From Diphasiastrum complanatum (taxonomy: Eukaryota > Streptophyta > Lycopodiopsida > Lycopodiales > Lycopodiaceae), in assembly GCA_029204225.1 (NCBI GenBank), contig CM055096.1, positions 999,001-1,063,000 on the forward strand: a stretch of 64,000 nt of DNA, given 5' to 3'. Below are positions 13,005 to 25,900 of this stretch, piece after piece. Within the stretch, counting starts at the first letter, position 1. Each line of letters opens with the position of its first letter. The notes beneath the pieces are model-generated. The model saw only the letters and a list, made by a program, of their open reading frames with translations, ran no database searches and had not been told where the DNA came from. The translations under genes were made by a program, and so were the position numbers.

Positions 13005-13170
13005 TTCTTCCTCCCTTAAACTGGTTCTGTCCACAAAACGGGAAAAGAAGACATGAAATTATTCTTAAGCTTTCAAGACTTACCGAGGAATCATTATTAT
13101 TAGTCTGATCTTTCCATCTGAATAAGTACTCAGAGATGCAACAATTTTTTAATTGATTGTCTCTGCACAA
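13005..13170 (-). pseudogene. Gypsy polyprotein C-terminus with chromodomain-like end
   Basis: On the minus strand the frame reads ISEYLFRWKDQ, comparable to the YLVRWKG start of the chromodomain of plant chromoviruses, and ends next to the purine tract at 13,005-13,020. The rest of the pol gene was not recognised further right, so the element is truncated. Confidence 0.5.
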
Positions 13171-15030
13171 GAGTACTAACTCAAAATGGTTTGATCTTCT
13201 CCAAATAAAGGTGTTACCTTCATGTAATCCTAATTACATGAACCACTAGGTAAATTAACTCTTTATTTCTGAGATCAAGTCCAAAATCTAAAGAAAATTT
13301 ATTTTTCTGATTGTCTAAATCCTATCTACAATTTCTTGTAGATGATAGTGCTTCTTGGTACAAATATTATTAGAATATCCAAATATTTTAAAATACAACA
13401 ATTTAATCAACCAAAATCTCTAGGAGATCCATCAAGTTCCAAATAATTATAACTCAATCCAGAGTAGTGCAGTTACTCTAATGAGTTAATAGCCTCATTT
13501 CTAGCATCACATGCAAGAAATCAGCAATCCATCTGATATATTTACTTGTCTCCTATAAATCTAGAGATATAGATTGAACTTGTACACAAACACAAATATA
13601 CAACAATCTGTAGTAGAATACCATCCACTAAGGTAAGCAAAACTCTTGATAAGCAAAAACAATTTACTTTACGAGAAATGTTTGTGAGATACATAGATCT
13701 CAATAAAACATTGGAGTAAAGAGACTTAAACTTCCAAAGTGCTAATCTGAAATCTCAACTCAATTAGTAAACTGGGAATTACTCAACATACTTAAAAATC
13801 AACACATTTTTTTATTATCCTCTGATTAAGTATCCATTTATGATCTGTCAATCACAAATAATTGAAGTAGATTTTCGTCTCCCAAGTGATATTCCATTTT
13901 ACTTCATTGTATTCTTGGGCATTATAGAATGCGCATTTCTGTCAATTACTGATGTTAAAACATATCATATCTACAATTTTGGGACACTTCTTTGTGATAT
14001 TAAGGTAGCAATGATATCCGTTTGTGATTTTATTTTACCGACATTGCATAGCTTTTTTTGCTACATTTTGTTTTCCCTTTGGTGGTCTTGTCGCTTCCTT
14101 GAAAATTAGATCACATAACAATTTAGTGTTGCAGGCTTTCCTTATTTTTTAACATTCATCTCATTGGGACACCCTCTAGATTCTAACAATTAATAAAGAA
14201 CAAGAAGCCCATGGTCCATATATATGCCCCTATTGATAGTATTTGCCTACAACTCGTCCTCTTCAAAATGACGACGTCCTCGGTGCCATTGCTATGAAAA
14301 TGCCACAAGTGCAAAATGGAACTTTGTAGCAAATCAAAAGAACATGTCGATGATCCAAAGTATAGACGCACACTTGAAAAAGGCCAATGCACCAAAATGC
14401 ATATACTTAAGAAGTTGTGAAAATGCATTTGAGAAGAAGATGGAAAGCACACGCACAACCAAAATGTATAAGCTAAAGAAGTAATGACAACAGTGGAACT
14501 CTAACAAAATAATCAATGATTGTGTTCTTGAAATGTAAATTGGATTGAAGACAGTGATCCTTAGATCAAGCTAAGATGATCTAAACTAAGAGCCACTTTA
14601 TGATCGGTCAACCATTAAAAGAGGGTTATTTATAATGTTTGAGTCGATGAGTCAGCAGGCCAGGGCCAAGGCCTGATCATGAAGATATGACTCTAATATA
14701 TGTTAATGCCAAACATTCAATGATGGACTCAAGGCCCCAAGGCTTAGATGGATAGTGACATCCATCTAGACCATTGGTTTAGCACTTGTTGTTGGGATCA
14801 TACACTCATGGGCCTTGGTTCTATCACTTAATTGTTTGGCATTTACAAGTCATATTGACCAGTGGTTCTATTATTCTATTATAAAGTCACGCTTAGCTTT
14901 GATCCCTTTTCGCTTACATTCAGCTTATTTTGAGCAGCATCTTCGTTGAGATTTTCTCTTTGCTACTACTTATCATACATGGGTTCATCACTACGTTCAC
15001 AGCTTGTTTCTGTGATGAATTTTGTCATGA
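13171..15030. other. No gene recognised
   Basis: AT-rich sequence with short open frames (13,840-14,109 plus, 14,183-14,458 minus) that carry no motif I know. A tattataaag box near 14,877 followed by a pyrimidine-rich stretch may be an LTR promoter. Nothing here can be tied to the glutamine synthetase gene that ends at 15,524. Confidence 0.3.
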
Positions 15031-15032
15031 TT

Positions 15033-15347
15033 GGCTTTACAAGAATTCATTCAACTGGAAGAGCTTCCTTTTAGCAAGAAAAGACACGAAAACATACGTT
15101 TTCATTACTAGAATCGTGTTTGAAGAATCATCAAAATGGATAAAGACCACATTGGGTTTTTTAGTTCAGCAAAAATAAAGAAACATGGAGATGGCTTTAC
15201 AAGAATTCATTCAACTGGAAGAGCTTCCTTTTAGCAAGAAAAGAGACGAAAACATACGTTTTCACTACTAGAATCGTGTTTGAAGAATCATCAAAATGGA
15301 TAAAGACCACATTGGGTTTTTTAGTTCAGCAAAAATAAAGAAACATG
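15033..15347. repeat. Two-copy tandem duplication, period 160 bp
   Basis: The block starting ggctttacaagaattc at 15,033 and running to aaagaaacatg near 15,187 is repeated almost perfectly at 15,193-15,347. Only a few substitutions separate the copies, so the duplication is recent. It lies about 180 bp beyond the stop codon of the glutamine synthetase gene, in its presumed 3' flank. Confidence 0.9.
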
Positions 15348-15523
15348 TGACAAAGCATGAAATTCTGAAAAGAAATCAACAAGCCATGTCTAGTACTTTG
15401 TAGGTTTGTTGCCGTTATGGTTCAAAACAATCAAGAAGCCCTGTCTCAATAAAAGAATGTGGTGCCAGATTCATGGTCATCCAATCTATTATCAATAGCT
15501 TTTTACATGTTTTGCATCTGCTG

Positions 15524-16988
15524 TCATATCTGCTCAAAGTACCGATTCTTCTCCCAATCGGTGACAGATTGAGAGAAGGCATGATTCTCTGTTTTGAAAA
15601 AATGAGTGTAGTGATGATGCACGTCCTCTCCCAAAGTCGTCCTTGCAAAATCACTGCTACTAAACAATTCCACTGCTTCTCCCTGATAATATATGCACCC
15701 ACCAAAGAAAGTAAGAACACTACAAGAATCATTGCAGCTGGTGATAAGTGTGATCTACTATCAGTAGCATGTGTTCATGCAGCTTGCCATCCCATAAATT
15801 GCAATACATACCAATGACTGAGGAATTTGAGGAAGTTTATCTGCTTGATAGACATTGCCTTCAAATGGGGCAGGCGGTTCGATTTTGTTGCGAATACCAT
15901 CAAGTCCCGATGCAAGAGCAGCAGAGAAGGCCAAATATGGATTGCAATCAGCTCCAGGAAGTCTACACTCTATTCGCAAAGATTTCCCAGATCCCAGGAT
16001 GCGAAAGGGTGCAGTTCTGTTGTCATGACTCCTGCATTTGATAAAATTAGGGGATCAGAAGCTAGAACATCCTGATTCAGAATCTGCAGCAAAAATTGAT
16101 TTTCTTGGTCTGCATAAGAAAGACAATCTTTCAGACGATATACCATGCAATATTTGTAGGAGCGAAGCTTCCCACACAATAGCGCTTGTATGAATTGACA
16201 TTTGGAGCATAAAACACCATCATTTCTGGTGTGTGCTTCATCCAGCCCCCTAAAAACCACCGGAACTCATCACTGTGCAAAGCAAAAGTTGAAAAATAAG
16301 AATGTCTGCATGTCGAGCAATAAACTAGCCATTTGAAATGAGGAAAATTATTTGATGACTACTGACCTGCACAAAACTGATGCAACGCTATTAGTTCCTT
16401 GAAAAATATTTTCCCCTTTCTTCCAAAGACTCAAATGTATATGGCAACTTGAGCCTGGCTGTGTCACATCTGGCTTTGCCATGAATGTTACTGCAACACC
16501 TAATGATTCCGCAAGCTCCTTTAAACACTGGAATAATGGGGATAAATTATTTCGCATCCTAATTTTGCAAGATTGCACCACTAGAAGGATGTGGGAAAAT
16601 GAATTTAGTTGTGAAATTCATGTTCAGTTCACCAGGTAGAAAACTTTACCAAAACGGCATCCAATATGCAAGGTTTAGCAGAATGTCCATCTTTCAGAGG
16701 ACAAGACTTGTAACAAAGTGATTCTAGCTGCATAGTGATAATCTTCTAGTTAGCAGCTTACCTGCTTGTATACAACATGTCGATCTGCCATTTCTAATGT
16801 TTCTGCGTAACTCACATTCAGCTCATGTTGGCCTACTCCATATTCTCCCTTACTGCACACAGATGATGTGATGGCAAGATTAGAACTTCCATAAAAGAAC
16901 ATCTTGTACGGCATCAATAAAGCATGATAACGTCTTTACCTATTTTCAACTGGGACGCCAGATGCTTCCAAATGACGTCGAGCTGGTC
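15524..16988 (-). CDS. Glutamine synthetase exons 5-10 (C-terminal catalytic half)
   Basis: Six exons separated by introns of roughly 87 to 460 bp. Exon 5 is only 49 nt ([11 protein letters not shown] word). Exon 6 carries GEYGVGQHE, with the ammonia/metal-site glutamates. Exon 7 carries the histidine signature CHIHLSLW. Exon 8 carries NSYKR. Exon 9 carries the ATP/glutamate-binding [17 protein letters not shown]. Exon 10 ends RYFEQI and stop TGA at 15,524-15,526, matching the family's usual VTDWE..RYF terminus. The compact spacing contrasts with the giant intron upstream, which starts at 16,989. Confidence 0.92.
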
Positions 16989-19900
16989 CTGAAAGTATGA
17001 CGACATAGCTAGGATCACATTTCTGTATTGTCTTTATGCTTTTCAGAACAAGGCGATCAGGCAAACTCCATCAAATGCTGTACCAAACAAACAGAATGAA
17101 CTGCATGAATAGCAAAATCATTGGAGCCAACATTGAGCACTCATGCAGATAGGTTCTACAAGTTTAGGCTTGAGGCAGTATTGGTCTTTGAATTGCTGGT
17201 GATTAAAACCTTCCATAATGCAGATTACATGGCATAGTTGCACAGCAATCCCTATGTCAGCTTTTGGCATGGGAGCAGACAAGTACTAACTGTAGCTAAG
17301 CGTTTCCAACTCATTCAGGTATAAGGTGAGGCATCGAGGGCGCTTAAAGAGACAATAAACTTCATGCCTGACAACTTTGATGTTAATCACGTGTTGAAAA
17401 GTGCCACCTGGGAATTTTTGGTTGGTTGGCACTGCAAGCTTTTGAAAATTTGAAAAAGTCTAATGGTGTCTTGGTTAAAACTCCTTCGTGCCTTTAAGAG
17501 ACAATCGAGGCATATGGGAAGCTACTCCATAGCTGTCCAATCCCACGCTAATGGATGAGTTAGTTGGCATGGAAACCATACTTTCATACCCCTTGCCCTG
17601 GGTCCTCTCTTGGATGATTTTGGGATGTGCTATATGAGGAAATCCTCTTTCTCATGCAGAACAAGACAGGAAAATCCAGCTATGGAGTCAGGCACTATAG
17701 TTGACGCACAGATGGAACCAATTTCAACAGTTTTTCTATCTCCAGACAAAGTCTTTAAACATTTTTCTGGTTCATATGATACCTTTGCAAATTGTTACCA
17801 GATTGGCTTTGAATCAATACTTAGATATTAAGTGTGCTCATAAATCTCCTTTGATTTCCCATGCAACTCATCATAATTCCAAGCAAATGGAGCTTGGTGG
17901 CTTGCTCTAAAAAATGGAAACTCAGGAGAGACAAGGTTATTATTTTTAAAAATTCATTTGTCCCCAAACAAATGGTCACAAGGGTTGTTTGTAACCATGG
18001 TCATCCCACGAGTTGACTAGCTTCATGGCGATACAATTCGATTCTATTTTACATTTGGTCCTCACATAACGTTCATTAACTCTGCTTTGACTAAACGGTT
18101 AAGATTGAGCACACAACCATCCCTGTACCAGTACATAGTAGAAATGGCTGATGGAAAGGGTGTGGAAGTGTGGGATGCCATGGTTGTGGGTATGCCTCTA
18201 ACCATTCAAAGCTATACTGAGGAGTTAGATTTTGAGATAACCCGTTTGGCTCGCTTTGATGTGGTGCTTGGAATCTGTTGGCATGTGGCTAAGAAACCTT
18301 ACATCACTTGAGATACTCATCTGTATGAGTTCCAGCATGATGGTAACATTCATTCCCTGCGTGGTGAGCTTGATATGCCTCCAAGACCTTTGATCACGGC
18401 AACGCAAGTAGTTCACTGTAAGTGCATGTATGTTTGCTTCTTGTATGATATGTCTATTTTTGCTAGTTCTAATGTATGTCAAGAACAAACTAACCTTCCT
18501 AGATCACCAAATTAGGGAGGAGTTTACGGACGTGTTCACGAATGAACTCCCATCTGTTTTACCCCCTAAAAGAAATGTGGAGCATAGAATTGAAGTAATT
18601 CTTGGATCATCTCATGTTAATAGACCACCTTATAGAATGAGTCTGAAAGAGGAGAAAGAGGTCAAAAGCATGATTGAGGACTGTCTTGCCAAAGTGCAAG
18701 TAAGACCTAGCTTCTCCCCCTTTGCCTCTCCAATCATTCTGGTGAAAAAGAAGGATGGGTCTTGGAGAATGTGTGTGGACTATCGAGGCTTGAACAAGAT
18801 TATTGTTAAGCATCGATATCCTATGCCACAAATAGATGATCTTTTGGATGCCCTCCATGGTGCTATAGTGTTTAGCAAAATAATTGACCTGAAGAGTGGA
18901 TACCACCAAGAGAAGAGGATGTGCATAAGACTGCCCTCCGGACTCGTTTTGGACACGATGAATTTTTAGTTATGCCCTTTGGATTGACTAACGCCCCTGC
19001 AACATGTATGATGTTGATGAACGATCTGCTTAGACAGTTTATGGGCAAGTTTGTGGTTAATTTTGTTGATGACATACTTGTTTACAGTTGTGGTGATGCT
19101 ATGGATGTTAATCACCTTAGGACTGTGTTGTCAACCTCCTTGAGGGAAACACATTATTTGCTAATGATAAAATGAGTGAATTGGTTGAAAAAGAAATAAC
19201 ATATTTGGGTTTTATAGTGTCAACAGATGGGATAAAACCGGATCCTTAGAAAATTGTTGTTCTTCTTGCCTGGCCTGTTCCTACAGATTGACGGCACTAA
19301 GAGGCTTTCTAGGGTTGGCTGTATTTTATCGTAAAGGTGTGAAGAATTTTTCACACATAGCGGCACCATTGACCGATATGTTACAGAAAAATAAATGGAA
19401 AGAGCGGACGGAAGTTCGGAAGTGAAGTTTTGATGCTTTGAAACAAGTTGTGGCTGAATTTGTCACTTTAAAAATTGTTGACCCTCAAAAATCATTTGTC
19501 GTAGAAACAGATGCCAGTGACGTTGCCATTAGGCAGTTCTGATGCAAGAGGGTAGGCCTGTGGCTTTGGAAGCAAGAAGCTCAACCCTGCACGGAAGAAC
19601 TATCCAACTCATGAGAAGGAGTTGTATGCCATTATCCTTGCTTCGAACACATGGAGGCATTATTTGTATGGTGCGAAATTCTTCGCACGCCTAAAGAGTC
19701 TGTGGTAGGAGACATGGTGTTCCTCCAAGTGTCCAAGGACTCTAAGACCCTTAAGACGGACAAATGTTACAAGTTATCTCCTCGTTATTGTGGACCATGG
19801 AAAGTTGTTAAAAGAATCAGTGATGTTTTTTATAAGTTAGGTTTGCCTGAAACTTGTAAAGTGCATCTTGTATTTCATGTTTCTAGATTGAGACGGGTTT

Positions 19901-22900
19901 TATGTAACGGTGATAACATGTTGTTTGATGGTTTGTTTGCATTCTAGGAGCAGGGAGAAGTAACCCATGGGCCGGCGAGAGTATTGGATAGGCGGCAAAG
20001 GCATTTTTGCAACCATATGATTCGTGAGTACTTGGTCACTTGGCATGGCAGGCCTCTTTCTGATGCTACCTAGGAGACCGCGCATAGTCTGTGTGCACAA
20101 TACCCTAGCTTTGCCATCGCGAACGATGTTACCTAAGGGGGGAAGGGATGTTACAGCTTTGACTCCATGTCCCAGTTGCTTACTGTTTTTACTTACAGAT
20201 GTACTTTTGTAAGAAATTGAAATGGCTAAGTCATCGGCCTATGGTGACATTTGTAAATGGCTAAGTCACTGGCCTATGGTGACACTTGTAAAAGAAATGT
20301 AACTAAAATGGTTATCTGTGTTATTGTGCCTCTGAGTCGCATGTTGAGCTTTGGTATAGGGTACTGGGTCATTAATTAGGAGTGGCTAGACCTATTTTGT
20401 AAGAGAGGGTTGATTGGTCAACTGACTTGTCATATGCTCACTGGGGGGGTTGTCGGTAGGAAGATCGGGGAGAGCCTGACAGATGGATTGTAGTGGTATG
20501 GGACGCCATTGCTGGGAGTCTATGGTAAATGGTGTTGAGATGCACTTCCATCACTGGAGGGAGCGTGTGATTGATTCCATACTCAGTTGGATGGGCGGTT
20601 TGTTTGCTATCTAGGTCCCTTGTTGTTGATAATTATAGGTTGTTGTTTAGGAAGTGTTATGGACTCATAGCTATCAGTATCAATGAAAGAAAAACACAAC
20701 AAATAGCATTCACAAAGAAATCTTCAACTAAGAAAACTTCATGAATAATAATGGTCGTTGATAGCCTAGGATGGCTCCTATTTATATTGGAATGGAAAGA
20801 ATCTAGAAGGTTTCAAGTGTGAGCTCTAATAGGGTTTCAAAATAGGGCATTTAGGCTTATCTCAATAAGGGGTTATAAATAACAAATTAGGCCTATGAAA
20901 CCAGTTGTAATAACCTAGTAAGTTGTGGGTATGCATATGGCGATGACAAAGAATTATGGATTGTGGTGTATGTCCATAACAAGAAGTCTTTACAATGAGA
21001 CCTCCAAAATGGTCAACCTAAGTGCAAAGTCAGTTTCTTGATTCTCACAAGGCTGCATCTGAGACCTTCTCACCCCTTGGTTGCTACTCTTGTCTTGTTC
21101 CAAAATTTGTCCCTCCATAATTTCCTCCCAATACTACCTTGGCAACTTCCTAGTTGGTGAGGAAGATGGGGACCAAGTGTCCCATGGTGTTAGCCTTGGC
21201 TTATACTTCTTTGAGCAATTAGAAGTAGCCCACTTTTTCTCTTGTTCTTGCTCGAGGCTCACAAGGTTTTTGGCTAACCACCTCCTCTGAATCAATGAAG
21301 GGAAGAAGCTCACTGCTTCCTTGTCTCTACCACACAATTGTCCATGCATAACAATCAAAGAAGTGCAAGGAAACTGATACTCGTGTTGCGCTGATCTCAA
21401 TAACTGTGGCAAAGGAACCGAGTCCACCTTCCGAATCACCAACAAACCTTCCACCTATGCCACCCTAGATAGCCAAAGGAAAGGTTCTCTTTCTTTGCCC
21501 GGTCCAAGTCCTACGGCAATAGCGTAGAAAAGCACTGGCCCCTGCACTTTGCCTTTTGAGGCGCCCGCACCTTTACTCTTTTTAGCACTTTGAATCTACT
21601 CTTGCGAGGATTACCAATCCATTTTTAAAATTTTCTTTTCTCCCAAGGCTAAAACTCTCCTGCAGTAGGCGTCTCAGACTCCTTGGCCTTTTTGCCATCT
21701 TCGTAATATAGGGCCATCTACAAAGCCATGTGGAGGCTTGGAGCTTGTTGTTTCCTTACAAAAGGCCAAAGGTTTTCATGCAAGCCCTTTACAAAATGAA
21801 ACACTCAGGTATCCGCATCAGTGCCTCCCTCTATTTGTCCGCATATTCCTGTACGGAGGCATTGCCTTGTTTGAGACCGGTCCATGCTTGCATCGCCTAA
21901 TTTTTATCATCCAACGACACCCAATTCTCTGTAAACATATGCTTGAACTCTTCCCAAGTCACAGGCACTAGATTATCCTTCTCAATTTTGTACCACCATC
22001 GTTGCCCAATGCTAGAACCTTTCCAACGGATTCATAGTTATGGCTTTTCAAACCTGCCAACCCAAGTTGAAGTCTAAAATGAGAGTAATCAGGTATTTTT
22101 CACTCACAAAACCCTCTTTTGAAGCATGCACCAGGTCTGTCCTGGCTAGAACAGCCTTCAATAGCCCTTATTTTGCTTGCAAATCCATCAAATTTACAGA
22201 AATCAAGTATCCCTACACCATGCCACAGCAGTACATAGCCAGTCATAGCTTAATAGGGTGATTTCGGCAACAATTTGAGGTCAAGATCGAAGCCTCTTTG
22301 CTCCCAGCTGTCAGCGCTGGTCTTATAGCCTTCAAACCAGATTTTTGGGGCCCAAATCATAATATTTTCCAACTTGATTAATGCCCAAATCCCTTCTACA
22401 ATATAGCGTTGACCTGCAGCCTAATTCTGGCTCCGATTTGGGATGAGTTTCGAATCTTCTGTGTCCTTCAATCAGCACTGGTCCTGTGGGCTTCAATTTA
22501 TAAATTCTTTGGCAGCCCTCTTCTCAACAACCCCCGCTCTCCCTGAACTTCCTACCGACACCCATCCAAAACATGCACTTATCGCCACAAAATTCAAACC
22601 TTTCTGATTCCCTGTAAGCACATAGCGTCAAATACAAACACAGTGGGGCGGGCGCCGGGCTGCATCGTCTCCTCCCAACCTTTGCTGCATAGATCACAAT
22701 GAGGAATGCCTCTCTCCAGGCTCACTTATCCGTGACCCTCAAGCAACCCTCAACCCTGACCATTCCTATCATCGACACATGGGCAATTCCATGCATAGTC
22801 GACGCTCGCACTCAGCAGTACTTAAACACATAGGCAAGCACGTAGATCGACATGTGTCACTCATTCATTGGACCAAGTGTCCCAATGAGCATATGACACG

Positions 22901-25900
22901 TGTCCTGTTTGACTTGTCAACCCTGACATGTGTCACTCCCATATCATTGGACCAAATGTCCTAGTGAGCATATGACAAGTGTTCGTTGACCAATCAACCC
23001 TCTCCTACATAATAGGTGGTCAGTCCAGCCACACCTAATTAATGACCCACTACCCTATACCAAAGCTTAGCATGCGACTCAGAGGTTCAGTAACACAAAT
23101 AACCATTTTTTTTAGATTTCTTTTACAAGTGTCACCACAAGCCAGTGACTTAGCCATTTACAAATGTCACCACAGGCCGGTGGCTTAGCCATTTCACTTT
23201 CTTACAAAAGTACATCTGTAAGTAAAACCAGTAAACAACTGGAACAACGAGTAAAAGCAGTAACACCATCCTACAGGGATGCAAGCCTACCACGAATAGA
23301 TCCGAGACTCCTATCCATTGGACACAATCAAAGATTCGCAAATGGATGTGGTACTAGGCCGCCCCCCAAGCTCTACTTATATGCATAGCCCAAGAGTCCT
23401 TGACCTAGTATATTTATAGTCCCACCCATTGATGTCTAAACTCAAGGTGCCATCTCTAGAAATCCTAATCCTAGCCTCTAGGATCGTTGATAGACATTAT
23501 GAATAATATTGGCTACTTTGAGAACTAGGATCTAAACTTAGTTGGGGTATTCCCAATATCCATGCTCAAGGCCTAGTCAGCTAGGGTTAACCAAGAACGT
23601 AACATTGTTCCCTCCTTAACAACATTTCTGTCCTCAGAAATGGAAGTCAAAGAACCAAAAAGATATCTAAACTCTTCCAAGAATGAATGTCCTTTGTTTG
23701 CCTACAATCGATCTATCAGGTACTTGGAATGAATGTGACTCTTCAAATACCAATCCTTTGACTTGGTACTCTATATATCTGTTTTCAACTCAAACTAGTC
23801 ATCCACAAAAGAAATTTAATCATAGTCACATAACTTTCCAAAAAGGTTTCCAATGTGAGATGCATTCTAGATTCTTATCAAAAAGTACAGGTTTATCACT
23901 TAGACTTTAGTTTCCATCTTAAAATCCATCATAGAAAACTTAAAGTCTCATGGGAATCCATCTACATCAAATTGCTTATCAATGATTGGATTCCAGCCAA
24001 AAAGTAATCCTACACCAAAAATCTATATGCTCTCACAAGAACCCATCCATAAGGGAATTGTGCTTGAACGCATATCCCCATAAAAATAGAGCAAAGTGTA
24101 TATGAATCTACACTCATTTGAATTGCTTATCTCGCATACATCTCGCATATCAATAGGCAAACAATTAAAGTCATTTTACACCATAAGTCTATATACAAGA
24201 TACAATTTTACACAAACAACTTCATGTGAAAATACTTTATTCAACCTGTAAGTTTAATATATGTCCTAGTAGGCATAAAAACCGCAATCCAATTAGTTTT
24301 GATTCAATCACTGAGTTATCCTTAGTCTATGTCTTAGCTTCAAAATTCCAAAATGTTCAAGGTGATCTAATCTATAACTACGTTTCTAATAAAAGCATCC
24401 CATACTACCATAACCTTCTCACTAGCAGAAGCAAACCTGCAAATTTCACCACTTATTGGTTCCAATTTTGGTCCCTTAAGAGATACCAAAATAGTTCCAA
24501 TTTGAAAATCATTGGCAACTTATCAACCATGGCATCTTTCTTTTTGTGTCATAAGGTTCTTCATTTTTGTGCATCAAGATCTTTTTTTTTGTTAACATCT
24601 TTAATTCAACTGCTTGGTTTCATCTTCTTGGTTTTTGGAGAGTTATAATGTAGAATCCTGAGATGACTATTTGGGCCCTAAAACATGTAGATTATTAGCT
24701 ATAATTGAATATGTGACAACATCTTGGCTCAAGCCCTTGCCAATAATCCTATTTTCCATGCAAGGAGCAAACATATTGAAGTTGCACATCATTTTGTAAG
24801 GGAAAAGCTTATTGGAAGAGAGATCAACTTGGAGCACATTGGATCATCATCATGCATTGCCAATCTTCTCACTAAGCGATTGTTCAAGAGCGCTTTCATC
24901 AAGCTTAGATCCAATCTTGGCTTGATTCCAAGATCTATGCTAAATTAGATTAGATATCTTTTAAGGAGTGTGAAAATTTGGTAAAAGTTTATTCTGGTTT
25001 TTGTAACTTGATCAGTGACATTTGGATTTAATTTCAGCTATGGTGATATTCTGCAAACTATCTGTTTTTTTGCAGATCTGCATTAGTAGCTCTTCAGAAT
25101 ATTAAGGACAATGCTTCACTAGAAATGTCGTTGGGGCAAATCCACTAAGTGTATCACGATTGTCCCAAACAATTCTTCATAACCATATATGCCTATGCCC
25201 ATGTATTGATCTATGTATGTACAAAGATTCAAAGTACTTCAAAAGAATGATCCCCCCTGCATGTTGCACACAATTAATGTCCATACTTAAATTCATATTG
25301 AGTATGGACGTCTTCTAAACAAGTGGTAAATAGTAGAGATTGCTGTGAAGGAAAGTAAATTCACCTCATCCATTTCATCAAGAGTTCTAGCAACCCTACA
25401 AGTGACACCCTTAATAAAATATAAAAATTGTTTGCATCAACTAGTCCATCTAATAAAGCAATATCTCAATTCTTCTTGTCTGAGGCATCTTCAAGCAGTT
25501 CAAAGATGCTTCTAATGCTCATCTAGCCGCTACAAATTTCTCTAGAGATCATTGATCCAATGAAATGTAATTCAAAGCATTAACCAACAAAAGTTAAAAT
25601 AATAGCAATCAAACTAAGTCTAAAAATCCTTCTTAAACATAGCTTTCAAATAACATTGATTAAATAATAGATTGGTTATTAGCAAAGCTATTTTCTAGGG
25701 CCATTCTTAGGGTTAAGGTACAGTTAGGGCACCTTTCGCCTAACTTGTGGCACAAGCCACCTAGTTTAGTACAAGTAGGAGCATCCTTGGCTTATTTTGG
25801 TGGAAGCTATTACTTGTAAGGCTTTAGCTATTGATTATATCTGATGCCATTGGTCATTCTTTGTAGGAGAACTACCATTTGCTTCATATGATCATTTATG

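Noticed and set aside
16989-17090. Longer version of exon 5 open upstream of the gaccag acceptor
   Set aside because: The extra residues do not fit the family, and the exon 4 phase requires the acceptor at 16,988.
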